Origin: Candidatus Thiothrix anitrata
GTDB lineage: Bacteria > Pseudomonadota > Gammaproteobacteria > Thiotrichales > Thiotrichaceae
Direction of reading: 5' to 3'
Assembly (NCBI RefSeq): GCF_017901155.1
Contig: NZ_CP072800.1
Coordinates: forward strand, 3,437,283 to 3,501,282
Length of the DNA: 64,000 nucleotides
This document shows positions 54,780 through 63,734 of the stretch, piece after piece (position 1 is the stretch's first letter; each line of letters opens with the position of its first letter). The notes under the pieces are model-generated. The model was not told the DNA's origin. It worked only from the letters and a program-made list of their open reading frames with translations, and made no database searches. The translations under genes were made by a program, and so were the position numbers.

Positions 54780-54855
54780 GGTTTTTGGTTATGGATTTTA
54801 ACGCCTCCAGCTTACCTGCTTCTTTGTGAAACGTGTCAGGAAACTGATGAGCTGC

Positions 54856-54982
54856 GAAGAAAATCCCCCCTCAATCCCCCTTTTTCAAAGGGGGAGTCCG
54901 GAAAACATTCCGTAGAATCAATCAGGTAAAAAATCTTACCCCCCTCCTTTGCAAAAGGAGGGGCTGGGGGAGGATTTTCTTC
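54856..54982. mobile_element. MITE-like palindromic element, 127 bp
   Basis: An 11-bp perfect terminal inverted repeat (GAAGAAAATCC at 54856-54866, GGATTTTCTTC at 54972-54982) encloses two strong hairpins: an 8-bp stem at 54876-54894 and a 10-bp stem at 54941-54963. There is no coding capacity. The right end reaches into the stop codon of the TIR-STAND-FGE gene (54981-54983). No clear target-site duplication was found. Similar C-rich/G-rich palindromes occur inside the STAND gene near 13753 and 14025. Confidence 0.7.
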
Positions 54983-57830
54983 AAGGAGTCCTGGATGCAC
55001 GCAAAACACGCAAACCGACATCATTGGTACGGCTGCCCGCGAGGCTCCAGTAGCGGGCGGAAGGGCGCGAGAACACCGACCTGTCGAACCACGAACCGCC
55101 CCGCGACACACGACGGTTAGAAGCCGCATCAGGCTTCGCACATTCGCCTTCACTGCCATCAAAGTCAATTTGCCATTCCGAACACGTCCATTCCCAGACG
55201 TTGCCTGCGGTGTCATACAGACCGAAAGGATTGGGTTTGAAACTGCCAACGGGTGCGACAAATTTATTATCCCATTGGCTACCACAGCCCAAACAATTGG
55301 CATTGTTCTGCCCAACTTCATCACCCCACCAATAGCCCGTCGTGGTTCCGGCACGGGCAGCATATTCCCACTCTGCTTCCGTTGGCAGACGGTAAGCATC
55401 ACCCGTTTTGATACTGAGCCATTGCAAATAACCCTGAGCATCATCCCACGACACATTCACCACTGCCCGTTGCCCGCGTGCATTTTCGTTGGGCGGATTA
55501 CCGGGATAGGCTGGTGAGTTTTCCACTCCCTGTTGCGACCACACGTAATAATCGTACTGCTCAAAGGTCACTTCGTATTTACCCAAAGCAAACGCCTCCG
55601 TCAGCGTCGCCATAACAGGCGGAATCCCCATGTTCACTTGCTCTTTAGGAATACCATTTTGCTCCAACAAAGGCGCAAGGCTTGCATCATTATCACCCAC
55701 CTGAAACTCACCTTCCGGCAATGGAATCTCCACCATCTCCGGCAAGGGTTCCGGCAACAACCCCCAACTTGCCAGCCGGAATTGCTGTTGGGTGAGCATG
55801 TAACCGGGTGGCATCGCGTTGTTGAGCGTCCACAGGTAGGATTGCCCGACAAAGCCCAGCAGCAACGCCAGCGCACCACCCTGCACCCACGCCATGCGAC
55901 GGCTGCGGTGCAGAAACCGTTCATCGACGCTGCCCCGCTCCGGGCGCAGCTTGCGGTAGGCGCGTAATTCGCCCCAGCCTGCCAGATTGAACCAACGCCC
56001 CCACACTGATTTGCCCTGCCATTCCTTGGCTTGCCGTGCGAGTTGGTCACGGTAGAAACCGCGTTCGCGGTTCTTGTCAATGTAGTCGTAGAGGGTTTTC
56101 CAGTAACCGACCAGCTTGCCGCTGGCTTCATCCTTGCCTTTGGCGCGGATCAGGGTTTCGTGGATGAGGTCAACCGACAGTACGCTATCGGTTGGGGATG
56201 GGTTTCTTTCTTCCCCCACCACGGTCAGCAGCCGCAAACTCCCATTCGCCTTGCGGTTGCTGCCATCCGGTTCCAGCCTGCCGCTCAGGTAGTCAATGAT
56301 CTTTTGCCCGCGCACCGGGTCGGCTTTTTTGCCGCCCGCTGCCAATCGCGCTTCCCCCAAGGGCAAACGGCGGCGGGTATGGCGACCTTCGTCATTGATG
56401 CGGGTCAGTGACAGCAGCAGTTCCAGCGCGTCGGCTTTGCCTTTGGGCAAATCCCTGTCCAGCCGTGCCAACAGTGCATCCGCTTGTTCTTCCAGCAACC
56501 CGGCAATGCCGCCTTTGCTGAGATACAACTCACCGCTGAGACGGTTGCCTTCGCGCTGTTCCCACAATACCCGCAAAGCGTTTTCCACCAGCGGCAACGC
56601 CCCCGGTTCACCTTTGGCATCGTTGAGCATCGCCTCCACCAGCCCCTCATCCACCTGCAAACCCGCCAGCCGCGCCGGATACACAATCAGTTCGCGCAAA
56701 CCCGCCTCGGTCATGGTCGGCAACAGGTAATCGCCCTTGAGGGTGTTGTACAGCTTGAGCAATTCCGGCAGGTATTCAAAGCGGTCAAGGAAATCCGAAC
56801 GAATGGTGCTGATCAGGAACAGCGGGCAATCCAGGTCAGCCAGCGCCGTTGCCAGCAAGCGGTCAAACTGACGGCGTTCTGATTCTTCCGCCAGCGTGAA
56901 CAGTTCCTCGAACTGGTCAACCACCAACAACACCGCACTACCGGCAGGAACCAGAGGACGCAACGCATACGACAAGGCTGCTGGCTTTGCGGGATTTCCC
57001 AGCCTCTCCTCCCACTCATCCATATCTTTTTGCGGGAACGCCTTAGCCAACTTCTCCGCTAACATGGCAACCGGCTTTTCAGCCGGCATCATCGGTTCGA
57101 GAATCTTCCAGTCGGCATAACCAGTCCGCCGCCACAACAGCCCCTGCTCAATCTTCGGCAACATCCCGGCACGCACCAGCGACGACTTGCCCGCCCCACT
57201 GGCAGCGTGGATTTGCAGCCAGCGGTAGTAACGCGAATGCGGCTGGGTGGAAGATTCCGGCGCAATATCTTCAGCATAGCCCAAGCCATGCAGGGCTTGC
57301 AGCACTTCCTCATGCCGCCCGAAAAAGCGATCAGCGTCTTCCCGACGGAAATAGCTCAAGCCACGGTAGGGTTCACCTTTCAACAGCTGCGATGCAGTTT
57401 GCAGGGATTCGCTTGTCTGCAATGCCTCGCGCAAACCGTGCGGCAAATCACTGCTGCCGGGATGCCAGACCAGCGACTGAATTTGTTGCAGGAATACCGG
57501 CAAATCGGCAAACACCGCTTCCGCCAACAACACGGGGAAAATCGGCAAGCGTTCGCGGTCATCGTGCGGCGACAGCTTGCGGCTCAAAGCGACTTCAACT
57601 TCCGCCCCCACCCAGCGCTGTTGCTGCACACCATCGCGCCCAACCAGTAGCACAAAAGCAGCACAGCCTTGCACTGCATCCTGTAAACTTTTTAGCCAGT
57701 TGTCACCGATACGGATGGATTCTTCGTCGCGGAACACGCTAAAACCGGCTTGTTCTAGCCGTTCGCGCAAGGTTTTCGCCGCATCTTTGTTGGTGCGGCT
57801 GTAACTGAGAAAAATTTGAGGGCTTGTCAT
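54981..57830 (-). CDS. TIR, STAND NTPase, transmembrane, FGE-sulfatase domain protein
   Basis: From ATG 57830 the product has 949 residues; the frame extends to 57854 without better support. Order: TIR domain (about 1-145; SPQIFLSYSRTNKDAAKTLR, DNWLKSLQDAVQGCAAFVLL); a linker; STAND-type NTPase with Walker A GAGKSS (212-217) and Walker B LLVVDQFEELF (301-311); helical region; one membrane helix (about 647-667); and an FGE-sulfatase/SUMF1 domain (about 698-945; RLPTEAEWEYAARAGTT, FGLYDTAGNVWEWT, RVSRGGSW). The membrane helix would place the FGE part on the other side from TIR and NTPase. The final 40 residues after GGSW look like a diversity-generating retroelement variable region. TIR-STAND proteins are predicted antiviral or cell-suicide switches. 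Confidence 0.92.
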   Translation of the reverse strand: MTSPQIFLSYSRTNKDAAKTLRERLEQAGFSVFRDEESIRIGDNWLKSLQDAVQGCAAFVLLVGRDGVQQQRWVGAEVEVALSRKLSPHDDRERLPIFPVLLAEAVFADLPVFLQQIQSLVWHPGSSDLPHGLREALQTSESLQTASQLLKGEPYRGLSYFRREDADRFFGRHEEVLQALHGLGYAEDIAPESSTQPHSRYYRWLQIHAASGAGKSSLVRAGMLPKIEQGLLWRRTGYADWKILEPMMPAEKPVAMLAEKLAKAFPQKDMDEWEERLGNPAKPAALSYALRPLVPAGSAVLLVVDQFEELFTLAEESERRQFDRLLATALADLDCPLFLISTIRSDFLDRFEYLPELLKLYNTLKGDYLLPTMTEAGLRELIVYPARLAGLQVDEGLVEAMLNDAKGEPGALPLVENALRVLWEQREGNRLSGELYLSKGGIAGLLEEQADALLARLDRDLPKGKADALELLLSLTRINDEGRHTRRRLPLGEARLAAGGKKADPVRGQKIIDYLSGRLEPDGSNRKANGSLRLLTVVGEERNPSPTDSVLSVDLIHETLIRAKGKDEASGKLVGYWKTLYDYIDKNRERGFYRDQLARQAKEWQGKSVWGRWFNLAGWGELRAYRKLRPERGSVDERFLHRSRRMAWVQGGALALLLGFVGQSYLWTLNNAMPPGYMLTQQQFRLASWGLLPEPLPEMVEIPLPEGEFQVGDNDASLAPLLEQNGIPKEQVNMGIPPVMATLTEAFALGKYEVTFEQYDYYVWSQQGVENSPAYPGNPPNENARGQRAVVNVSWDDAQGYLQWLSIKTGDAYRLPTEAEWEYAARAGTTTGYWWGDEVGQNNANCLGCGSQWDNKFVAPVGSFKPNPFGLYDTAGNVWEWTCSEWQIDFDGSEGECAKPDAASNRRVSRGGSWFDRSVFSRPSARYWSLAGSRTNDVGLRVLRASRTP

Positions 57831-57958
57831 TGCGTTTTTCCAAAGCGAAGGCATGAACGGAATTATGGCACATTTGTCATAAGGAAAAACAACCAGTCAA
57901 ACGTTCCATACGCTGATAACATCACTGAAAATCCGGGCATAACCACAAGGGGAAAACC

Positions 57959-58729
57959 ATGCGCCAATTACCCATTCTGACGCTGTTGCTGGCATTACTG
58001 CTGGGTGGCTGCAATGCGTTGCCCGATGCCAGCGATGCCGGGTTGCAAGCCATTGCCCCCAACATCCACGTCGAACCGGCGATGGATGGCATGACCCGCG
58101 CCCGCCTGATTCAAACCCTAGCGGAAGCGGAACGCGCTATCGGCACAATGTACGGCTCAGTGCGTAGCCATCCGCCCGTTTACGCCTGTGTCACCGTCAA
58201 CTGTTACACCCATCTGGGCGGAACGCTAGGCTCCACCGCCGAAGCACTTGACGACCGCATTCTGTTATCACCTACGGGGCTGAACTGGCATTTCATTGCG
58301 CACGAATGGGCGCATGTGGAATTGTTCAAACGCATGACACCACGCGCATGGAAGCAACTACCGCAGTGGTTCAATGAAGGGCTGGCAGTCGCCATCAGCC
58401 AAGAGCCGGAATATTCCGAAAATGCATGGCAATACCTGCTAACTGCCAATATGCCCCATCCCAGTTACCCAGAACTTCGGGGACTTCGCAGCTTGCAGCA
58501 ATGGACAGGGGCTGTCGGTTTCTACCAGCAGCAAGTGCAAAGCAGACAATTTGACGGTATCGGCGTTAGCCCGGTCTACACCGCAGCAGGTCATGTTGTG
58601 CGCAATTGGCTGGCAACGGTAGGCAATCAAGGCGTGCTAATGCTGATCCAACGGATGAATGCAGGCGAATCATTTGATGCGGCTTACCAAGCTATTACCC
58701 CGCAAACAAACACTTACCCGCCGCTTTAG
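57959..58729 (+). CDS. Lipoprotein with gluzincin-type zinc protease motif
   Basis: A 256-residue protein with a lipoprotein signal (MRQLPILTLLLALLLGGCN, lipobox LGGC) and AAGGGG 6 bases before the ATG. A zinc motif HEWAH (HExxH, residues 115-119) is followed by WFNEGLAVAIS, with E140 as the likely third ligand. This HExxH...NEGxA spacing is typical of MA-clan gluzincins, although short. It is therefore a probable envelope-anchored metallopeptidase of unknown target. The 3' end overlaps convergent dnaQ by 35 bases. Confidence 0.82.
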   Translation: MRQLPILTLLLALLLGGCNALPDASDAGLQAIAPNIHVEPAMDGMTRARLIQTLAEAERAIGTMYGSVRSHPPVYACVTVNCYTHLGGTLGSTAEALDDRILLSPTGLNWHFIAHEWAHVELFKRMTPRAWKQLPQWFNEGLAVAISQEPEYSENAWQYLLTANMPHPSYPELRGLRSLQQWTGAVGFYQQQVQSRQFDGIGVSPVYTAAGHVVRNWLATVGNQGVLMLIQRMNAGESFDAAYQAITPQTNTYPPL

Positions 58730-59405
58730 TAATCGCCGCGACGCGCTCAGCATGTGCGGCTAATTCTGTATCATCTGCGGCAATTACCCGCAAACGGCTA
58801 ACATCCGCAGTAATCCGGCGGATGCCAGCCCCACCGTCAGCATCGCGGTTGCTATCATCTTCGCCACCCAGTAATAAACTCACCTGCCCGCCGGTCATTG
58901 CAAGGTAAACGTCAGCTAAAATCTCCGCATCCAATAACGCGCCGTGCAAGGTGCGGTGGGCGTTATTGATCTCGTAGCGTTTACACAAAGCATCCAAACT
59001 GGCACGTTGACCGGGGAATAATTGCCGCGCCATCACCAAGGTATCGGTAACGCTGCAATACGCGCTCATCGGTTGGTAAGCCGGGTCAACCAGTTGCAAC
59101 TCATGGTTCAAAAACCCAATGTCAAACGGCGCGTTGTGGATAATTAGTTCCGCCCCACGCAAATACGCCAGTAAATCTTCCACAATATTTTCAAAACGCG
59201 GCTTGTCGGCAAGAAACGCGCTGCTGATTCCATGCACTGCTTCCGCTTCCGCATCAATCGCACGGTCAGGCTGTAAATAATGGTGGAAATTATTCCCCGT
59301 CAGACGGCGATTAATCATTTCCACACAGCCGACCTCGATAATGCGATGCCCGTCTTTGGGGTCAAGCCCGGTGGTTTCCGTATCCAGAATAATTTGGCGT
59401 GTCAT
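58695..59405 (-). CDS. dnaQ: DNA polymerase III epsilon subunit (3'-5' proofreading exonuclease)
   Basis: The 236-residue protein has the DEDDh exonuclease motifs: Exo [12 protein letters not shown] (D and E metal ligands), Exo [15 protein letters not shown] and Exo [22 protein letters not shown]. The C-terminal part would bind the alpha subunit. It overlaps rnhA by 4 bases, the conserved rnhA-dnaQ pair. Confidence 0.96.
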   Translation of the reverse strand: MTRQIILDTETTGLDPKDGHRIIEVGCVEMINRRLTGNNFHHYLQPDRAIDAEAEAVHGISSAFLADKPRFENIVEDLLAYLRGAELIIHNAPFDIGFLNHELQLVDPAYQPMSAYCSVTDTLVMARQLFPGQRASLDALCKRYEINNAHRTLHGALLDAEILADVYLAMTGGQVSLLLGGEDDSNRDADGGAGIRRITADVSRLRVIAADDTELAAHAERVAAITKAAGKCLFAG

Positions 59406-59845
59406 GCTTTTTTCTCATCAATGGCTTTATTGGCGAGTTGATCAACCCGCTCGTTTTCATCGTGTCCGCTATGGCCTTTGACCCAACGCCAATCCACTTG
59501 ATGCGGTGCGGCTGCCTGATCTAAACGCTGCCACAAGTCTTGGTTTTTTACCGGCTTACCCGCTGCCGTTTTCCAGTTTTTGCGCTTCCAACCGGCGATC
59601 CATTCGGTAATGCCTTGTCTGACGTATTGCGAATCGGTGGTTAAAATCACCTCACACGGGCGGGATAAAGCTTCCAAACCCTGAATCGCAGCCATCAATT
59701 CCATCTGATTGTTGGTGGCTTCGGCTTGGTAGCCGTATAACTCGCGTTCCGTGCCGTTATAGCGTAACAACGCCCCCCAGCCACCCGGCCCCGGATTGCC
59801 GCGACACGCGCCATCGGTAAAAATTTCCACCACTTTATTCGACAT
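59402..59845 (-). CDS. rnhA: Ribonuclease HI
   Basis: RnhA degrades the RNA strand of RNA-DNA hybrids. The 147-residue product shows all catalytic carboxylates: [46 protein letters not shown] and [14 protein letters not shown]. It is translationally coupled to dnaQ and overlaps the methyltransferase gene by 11 bases. Confidence 0.97.
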   Translation of the reverse strand: MSNKVVEIFTDGACRGNPGPGGWGALLRYNGTERELYGYQAEATNNQMELMAAIQGLEALSRPCEVILTTDSQYVRQGITEWIAGWKRKNWKTAAGKPVKNQDLWQRLDQAAAPHQVDWRWVKGHSGHDENERVDQLANKAIDEKKA

Positions 59846-60635
59846 AATCCCGCCTTTTGTCTGAAATGCGCCCCGCTCCCGGATTCACAATAATCCCCGG
59901 TCTCAACACCGGAGTCACTTTGCGCGACGGCAATAATGGAGTGCGGTTAGACACTTTTTTCTGCGCATGGATCAGGTAAACGCTACCCACGCCCGGTTGA
60001 AAACGATCACCCAAACGCTCTAACCAACGGGTGTGCTGAAACACTCGATCCCCGCCGAATGCAGGCCAAAAGCCAGCCGTTACCGTTTCCAACACTTCAA
60101 AACCTAACACCCCCAGCCAATCGTGTACCCGTCGCGAGCTGTACATCCGGCACGGCAAATGCTGTTGCCGCCCTGCGTATCGCCACTGCCCGATACCGCG
60201 CAAACTCAAGGGATTAAACCCCACCAAAATGCAATGCCCCTCAGGGACTAACACCCGCTCAATTTCCCGCAACACCTGATGCGGCTGCTGCGAACAATCG
60301 AGGCTATGGCTCGCCACCACCAAATCCACATTGCTAGGGGTAATCGGCAAATAGTCAGGATGCGCCATAGCATTGACTTGCTCACCTGCCAAACCACCAA
60401 GGGCAAAGCGATTAGTAATCCGCGAATCCTGCAAAAAACGGTGCTGCCCCGCTAATACGCCGGTTTCCAACGCGTAATAACCAAACACATCTGTCGTCAT
60501 CCGGGTCAAATGCGTTTGCAACTGCATTAAAGTCGCCACTCCCACCGGAGTGGCATACCAGTGACGGCATACCAACACGCCCGTGTGGGAAGATAAAGAG
60601 GGGGTTGCAACGTTCAGCGGTTTTTCCTTGTTCAT
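59835..60635 (-). CDS. Class I SAM-dependent methyltransferase (YafS-like)
   Basis: The chosen ATG at 60635 gives a 266-residue protein; the frame extends to 60761 through a hydrophobic stretch overlapping the mltD promoter, which is less likely. Features are [20 protein letters not shown] (post-II region of the Rossmann fold), [19 protein letters not shown] and [18 protein letters not shown]. The gene order methyltransferase-rnhA-dnaQ, divergent from mltD, is conserved in gammaproteobacteria. The methyl acceptor is not known from sequence. Confidence 0.87.
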   Translation of the reverse strand: MNKEKPLNVATPSLSSHTGVLVCRHWYATPVGVATLMQLQTHLTRMTTDVFGYYALETGVLAGQHRFLQDSRITNRFALGGLAGEQVNAMAHPDYLPITPSNVDLVVASHSLDCSQQPHQVLREIERVLVPEGHCILVGFNPLSLRGIGQWRYAGRQQHLPCRMYSSRRVHDWLGVLGFEVLETVTAGFWPAFGGDRVFQHTRWLERLGDRFQPGVGSVYLIHAQKKVSNRTPLLPSRKVTPVLRPGIIVNPGAGRISDKRRDYVE

Positions 60636-60732
60636 TAGCAAAACACGTATTATATTCGGGAACATTAAAAACGATCCCGCCAAAGGCAAATTATAGCGGC
60701 GAATCAGGATCGGTATAATAACAATGGGCTGA

Positions 60733-61917
60733 ATGGATAAAACAATGATAAAAATGAGCACTTACGCGCTGGTTACAACCTCACTCGTGGCTATTTTCAG
60801 CGGTTCCGGCTGTTCCAATAACCTTAAAAAACCAACGGTTAACACCCCGAAATTCCAAAAAGCGTCTCTCGACACGCGAACCAGCGGTATCAAAACCCAG
60901 ACACACAAGGCCAGTTACAGCAAGAAGCCTCAACCCACCCAAGCCAAGCCAAATAAACATGGCGATACTTGGGAGCGTGTTTTTCAAGGCTTCAAATTGC
61001 CCAACCACACCAATAAAGCGCAGGTACAACGCTTCGTCAACCAATACGGACGCAACCCACGCCAGTTAAGTGCACTATCAGAACGCGCCAGTACTTATCT
61101 GCATATGATTGTCCACGAGGTAGATCGGCGTAATCTACCCACAGAATTAGCACTGCTACCATTCGTGGAAAGTGCTTTTAAGCCTGACGTGTTCTCGCAC
61201 GCAGGTGCAGCGGGGCTGTGGCAATTTATCCCTGAAACCGGCAAACGTTACGGCTTACGACAAGCCAAAGGTTACGATGCCCGTATGGATCCTTTTGCAG
61301 CAACCGGAGCAGCTCTCGACTATCTGGAAAAACTCAATGCCGATTTTAACGGCGATTGGTTATTAGCATTGGCAGCTTATAACTGTGGTGAAGGCCGGGT
61401 ACAACGCGAAATTAACCGCAATCGCAGCAAGGGCTTACCCACCGACTTTTGGAACTTATCACTTCCTAAAGAAACCCGTGAATACGTCCCGCGATTGCTG
61501 GCTTTCAAGGAATTGACCCGTAATGCCAAACGCTACGGCATTGCGCTGGCGGATACCCCGAATGAAGCAAAGCTGGCACAATTGCGCGTCGATAAACCCG
61601 TAAACTTACGACAAGTTGCGCTACAAGCGGGATTAGATGCGGATCATTTAATCTCATTGAACCCCTACTTCCGCACAGGTATCACCACCCCGCATTATTC
61701 CAACCGAATTGTATTGCCACGTGAACATGCACAACGCTTAACCCAAGTGATTGCCACCTTACCTCCGGCTTCACCACGCGCTGCTGGCAATGCGCATCAA
61801 TACAATACATTGGCGACCACCCGAACTGGTAAAAAAGCCTCCAAAAGTACACAATACACCCGCGTAAAAACCAATCTACGCAGTGCGCAACTCCATAAAC
61901 AAAAGGTGAATGCCTAA
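60733..61917 (+). CDS. mltD: Membrane-bound lytic murein transglycosylase D-like
   Basis: MltD cleaves peptidoglycan to 1,6-anhydromuropeptides. The 394-residue product has a lipoprotein-like start (VAIFSGSGCSN), an SLT catalytic domain with LPFVESAFKPDVFSHAGAAG (catalytic Glu in VESAF), LWQFIPETGKRYGL and LALAAYNCGEGRVQREI, and a C-terminal LysM-like segment (NLRQVALQAGLDADHLISLN). It is shorter than E. coli MltD and has only one such repeat. ATGs at 60745 and 60754 are alternative starts. TATAAT at 60714-60719 could be a -10 box. Confidence 0.92.
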   Translation: MDKTMIKMSTYALVTTSLVAIFSGSGCSNNLKKPTVNTPKFQKASLDTRTSGIKTQTHKASYSKKPQPTQAKPNKHGDTWERVFQGFKLPNHTNKAQVQRFVNQYGRNPRQLSALSERASTYLHMIVHEVDRRNLPTELALLPFVESAFKPDVFSHAGAAGLWQFIPETGKRYGLRQAKGYDARMDPFAATGAALDYLEKLNADFNGDWLLALAAYNCGEGRVQREINRNRSKGLPTDFWNLSLPKETREYVPRLLAFKELTRNAKRYGIALADTPNEAKLAQLRVDKPVNLRQVALQAGLDADHLISLNPYFRTGITTPHYSNRIVLPREHAQRLTQVIATLPPASPRAAGNAHQYNTLATTRTGKKASKSTQYTRVKTNLRSAQLHKQKVNA

Positions 61918-61919
61918 TC

Positions 61920-62531
61920 ATGCCTGAATTGGTCGTGGTACTGGAAAAACAAATCATCAAACGAATGACACTCAAGAGCACCAGTGTCACTTTAGGCCGT
62001 CATGCAAAAAATGATATTACGTTGCAGGATCGTACCATCAGCCAACAGCACGCCCGCATTACACAAGTGCGTGATGATTGTTTTCTAGAAGACCTCAACA
62101 GCACCAATGGTACCTACGTTAACCATCAAAACATTGAACAACACTATTTGGAAGACGGCGACATTATTAGTTTGGGTAAATACCAAATCATTTTCCGCAG
62201 CACCCGAGGCATTGAAGCGCAACTACAACGCCTCACCATTCATCCCAAATTGCTAGACCCGCATTATCCCGCTTGGTTAAAAATCGTAGATGGGCGTAAA
62301 ACCGGCTATGTCATTCCCCTCACGAAAGAACGTATTACCTTAGGCAACCAGCAAAGCGGACGTTACTTGATTGAATTAACCCCGCACCAAGGCTATGTAT
62401 TACAACCCCTGACTCAAGGCAATACCGCCAGCGCACCAGCGCAACCACTAAAACCGGGCGAAGAATTTAAAATTGGCGACGTTACCCTTCAATTTTGCTT
62501 AAAATTACCAAATGCCAACACCCACACCTGA
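61920..62531 (+). CDS. FHA domain protein
   Basis: This 203-residue protein has an N-terminal forkhead-associated domain that binds phosphothreonine peptides: VTLGRHAKNDITLQDRTISQ, QHARI and LNSTNGTYVN contain the conserved Gly-Arg, Ser, His and Asn residues. The second half (about 110-200) is a weaker, FHA-like repeat (ITLGNQQSGRYLIELTPH). It starts 2 bases after the mltD stop and overlaps the next gene by 20 bases, so it is in the same operon. Partner kinase unknown. Confidence 0.9.
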   Translation: MPELVVVLEKQIIKRMTLKSTSVTLGRHAKNDITLQDRTISQQHARITQVRDDCFLEDLNSTNGTYVNHQNIEQHYLEDGDIISLGKYQIIFRSTRGIEAQLQRLTIHPKLLDPHYPAWLKIVDGRKTGYVIPLTKERITLGNQQSGRYLIELTPHQGYVLQPLTQGNTASAPAQPLKPGEEFKIGDVTLQFCLKLPNANTHT

Positions 62532-63117
62532 ACAAACTCAACGGCGGTTATTACGCCAGCAACGTGCGGCACTTGCCCCACAACAGCAACAACAATGCGC
62601 CCGTGCCATGGCTTGGCATCTCAGCCAGCAAACGATATGGCGTAATGCCCGCCATATCGCGTTGTATTTACCCGTGCGCGGTGAGGCTGATCCACGCACT
62701 ATTCGCCGCTATGCCCTGCCCCACCAGCAATTTTACCTGCCGGTACTTTCACCGTTTCGTAAGGATAAACGCTTGTGGTTTATTCGTTGGAACTCACAAA
62801 CACGCTTTCGATTAAATCGCTTCCGTATTCCTGAACCACTCCCTCGTTACCCACAACGACGAGCGGCGCAGTGGTTGGATTTAGTCGTGACTCCCTTAGT
62901 AGCATTTGACAATTCAGGAACTCGCATGGGAATGGGTGGCGGTTTTTATGACCGCACTTTTGCCTTTAAGCACCGCACTACACTGCACGCCTCACGCCCC
63001 CGTTTAATCGGACTTGCTTACAATTTCCAACGTATTGATAAATTAGAACGTCAGCCATGGGACGTTCCTCTGGATGCGCTAGCCTCAGAAACACAATTTT
63101 TTCATTTTCAGCACTAG
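62512..63117 (+). CDS. fau: 5-formyltetrahydrofolate cyclo-ligase
   Basis: This enzyme converts 5-formyl-THF to 5,10-methenyl-THF with ATP. The 201-residue product has a basic N-terminal helix (RRLLRQQRAALAPQQQQQCA), HIALYLPVRGEADPRTI and the signature DLVVTPLVAFDNSGTRMGMG followed by GGFYDRTF. The start overlaps the FHA gene, giving mltD-FHA-fau. Confidence 0.94.
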   Translation: MPTPTPEQTQRRLLRQQRAALAPQQQQQCARAMAWHLSQQTIWRNARHIALYLPVRGEADPRTIRRYALPHQQFYLPVLSPFRKDKRLWFIRWNSQTRFRLNRFRIPEPLPRYPQRRAAQWLDLVVTPLVAFDNSGTRMGMGGGFYDRTFAFKHRTTLHASRPRLIGLAYNFQRIDKLERQPWDVPLDALASETQFFHFQH

Positions 63118-63201
63118 ACTATATTAGAATATACTGATATATTAAGTTCATGGTTAGCCAAACAGGCTGACTGCCAGATAACCGCACTAGGAGATTTCAA
63201 G

Positions 63202-63645
63202 ATGAAAAAATTACTGATCGGCTTAAGCCTGCTGGCTTTCTCCGCTACTGCAAATGCAGATTTTTTTGGTGGCAACAACGGCGAATGGAAAATGGGTCCT
63301 CAAGGCCCTTACTATGAAGAAAGCGACTGGCCAGAATGGACTCCAATGTACTGGATGGAAGAAATGATGGATAGCTTCGACGACGATGACAGTGGCTATG
63401 GCAACAATGGATTCATGGGCGGAATGCCGTTCATGGGTAACAATAACAACTTCGGTGGTATGCCATTCATGGGCAACAATAACAACAACTACCCTGCTAT
63501 GCCTTATGGTGCACCAATGATGGCTCCGATGCCTTATGCACAACAGCCAATGATGGCTCCACCGATGATGGCTCCCATGCCTATCCCTGCTGCACCGCCT
63601 GCTGCGGTTCCAGGGCCTGCAATCGCAGCTCCAGCAGCTAACTAA
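63202..63645 (+). CDS. Sulfur globule-type envelope protein
   Basis: A 147-residue secreted protein: signal peptide MKKLLIGLSLLAFSATANA, then a low-complexity mature part rich in Gly, Asn, Met and Pro (GGMPFMGNNNNFGGMPFMGN, APMPYAQQPMMAPPMMAPMP). This is the pattern of sulfur globule proteins that coat periplasmic elemental sulfur inclusions in Thiothrix, Beggiatoa and purple sulfur bacteria. AGGAG lies 7 bases before the ATG. The AT-rich 84 bases upstream probably hold its promoter. A hairpin follows the stop, so the gene appears monocistronic and probably highly expressed. Low complexity limits certainty about the exact family. Confidence 0.8.
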   Translation: MKKLLIGLSLLAFSATANADFFGGNNGEWKMGPQGPYYEESDWPEWTPMYWMEEMMDSFDDDDSGYGNNGFMGGMPFMGNNNNFGGMPFMGNNNNNYPAMPYGAPMMAPMPYAQQPMMAPPMMAPMPIPAAPPAAVPGPAIAAPAAN

Positions 63646-63671
63646 TCTATCCTCAAAAAGGATATACTAAG

Positions 63672-63692
63672 CAGGCCGGTTCATCCGGCCTG
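63672..63692 (+). terminator. Hairpin terminator between the two sulfur globule-type genes
   Basis: CAGGCCGG, a 5-base loop and CCGGCCTG form an 8-bp GC-rich stem 27 bases after the stop of the first gene. Only a short T-rich tail follows, so efficiency may be partial. Confidence 0.65.
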
Positions 63693-63734
63693 TTGCATGT
63701 TAGCGTGATCATTTTTAAAAGGGAGCAACAATCT

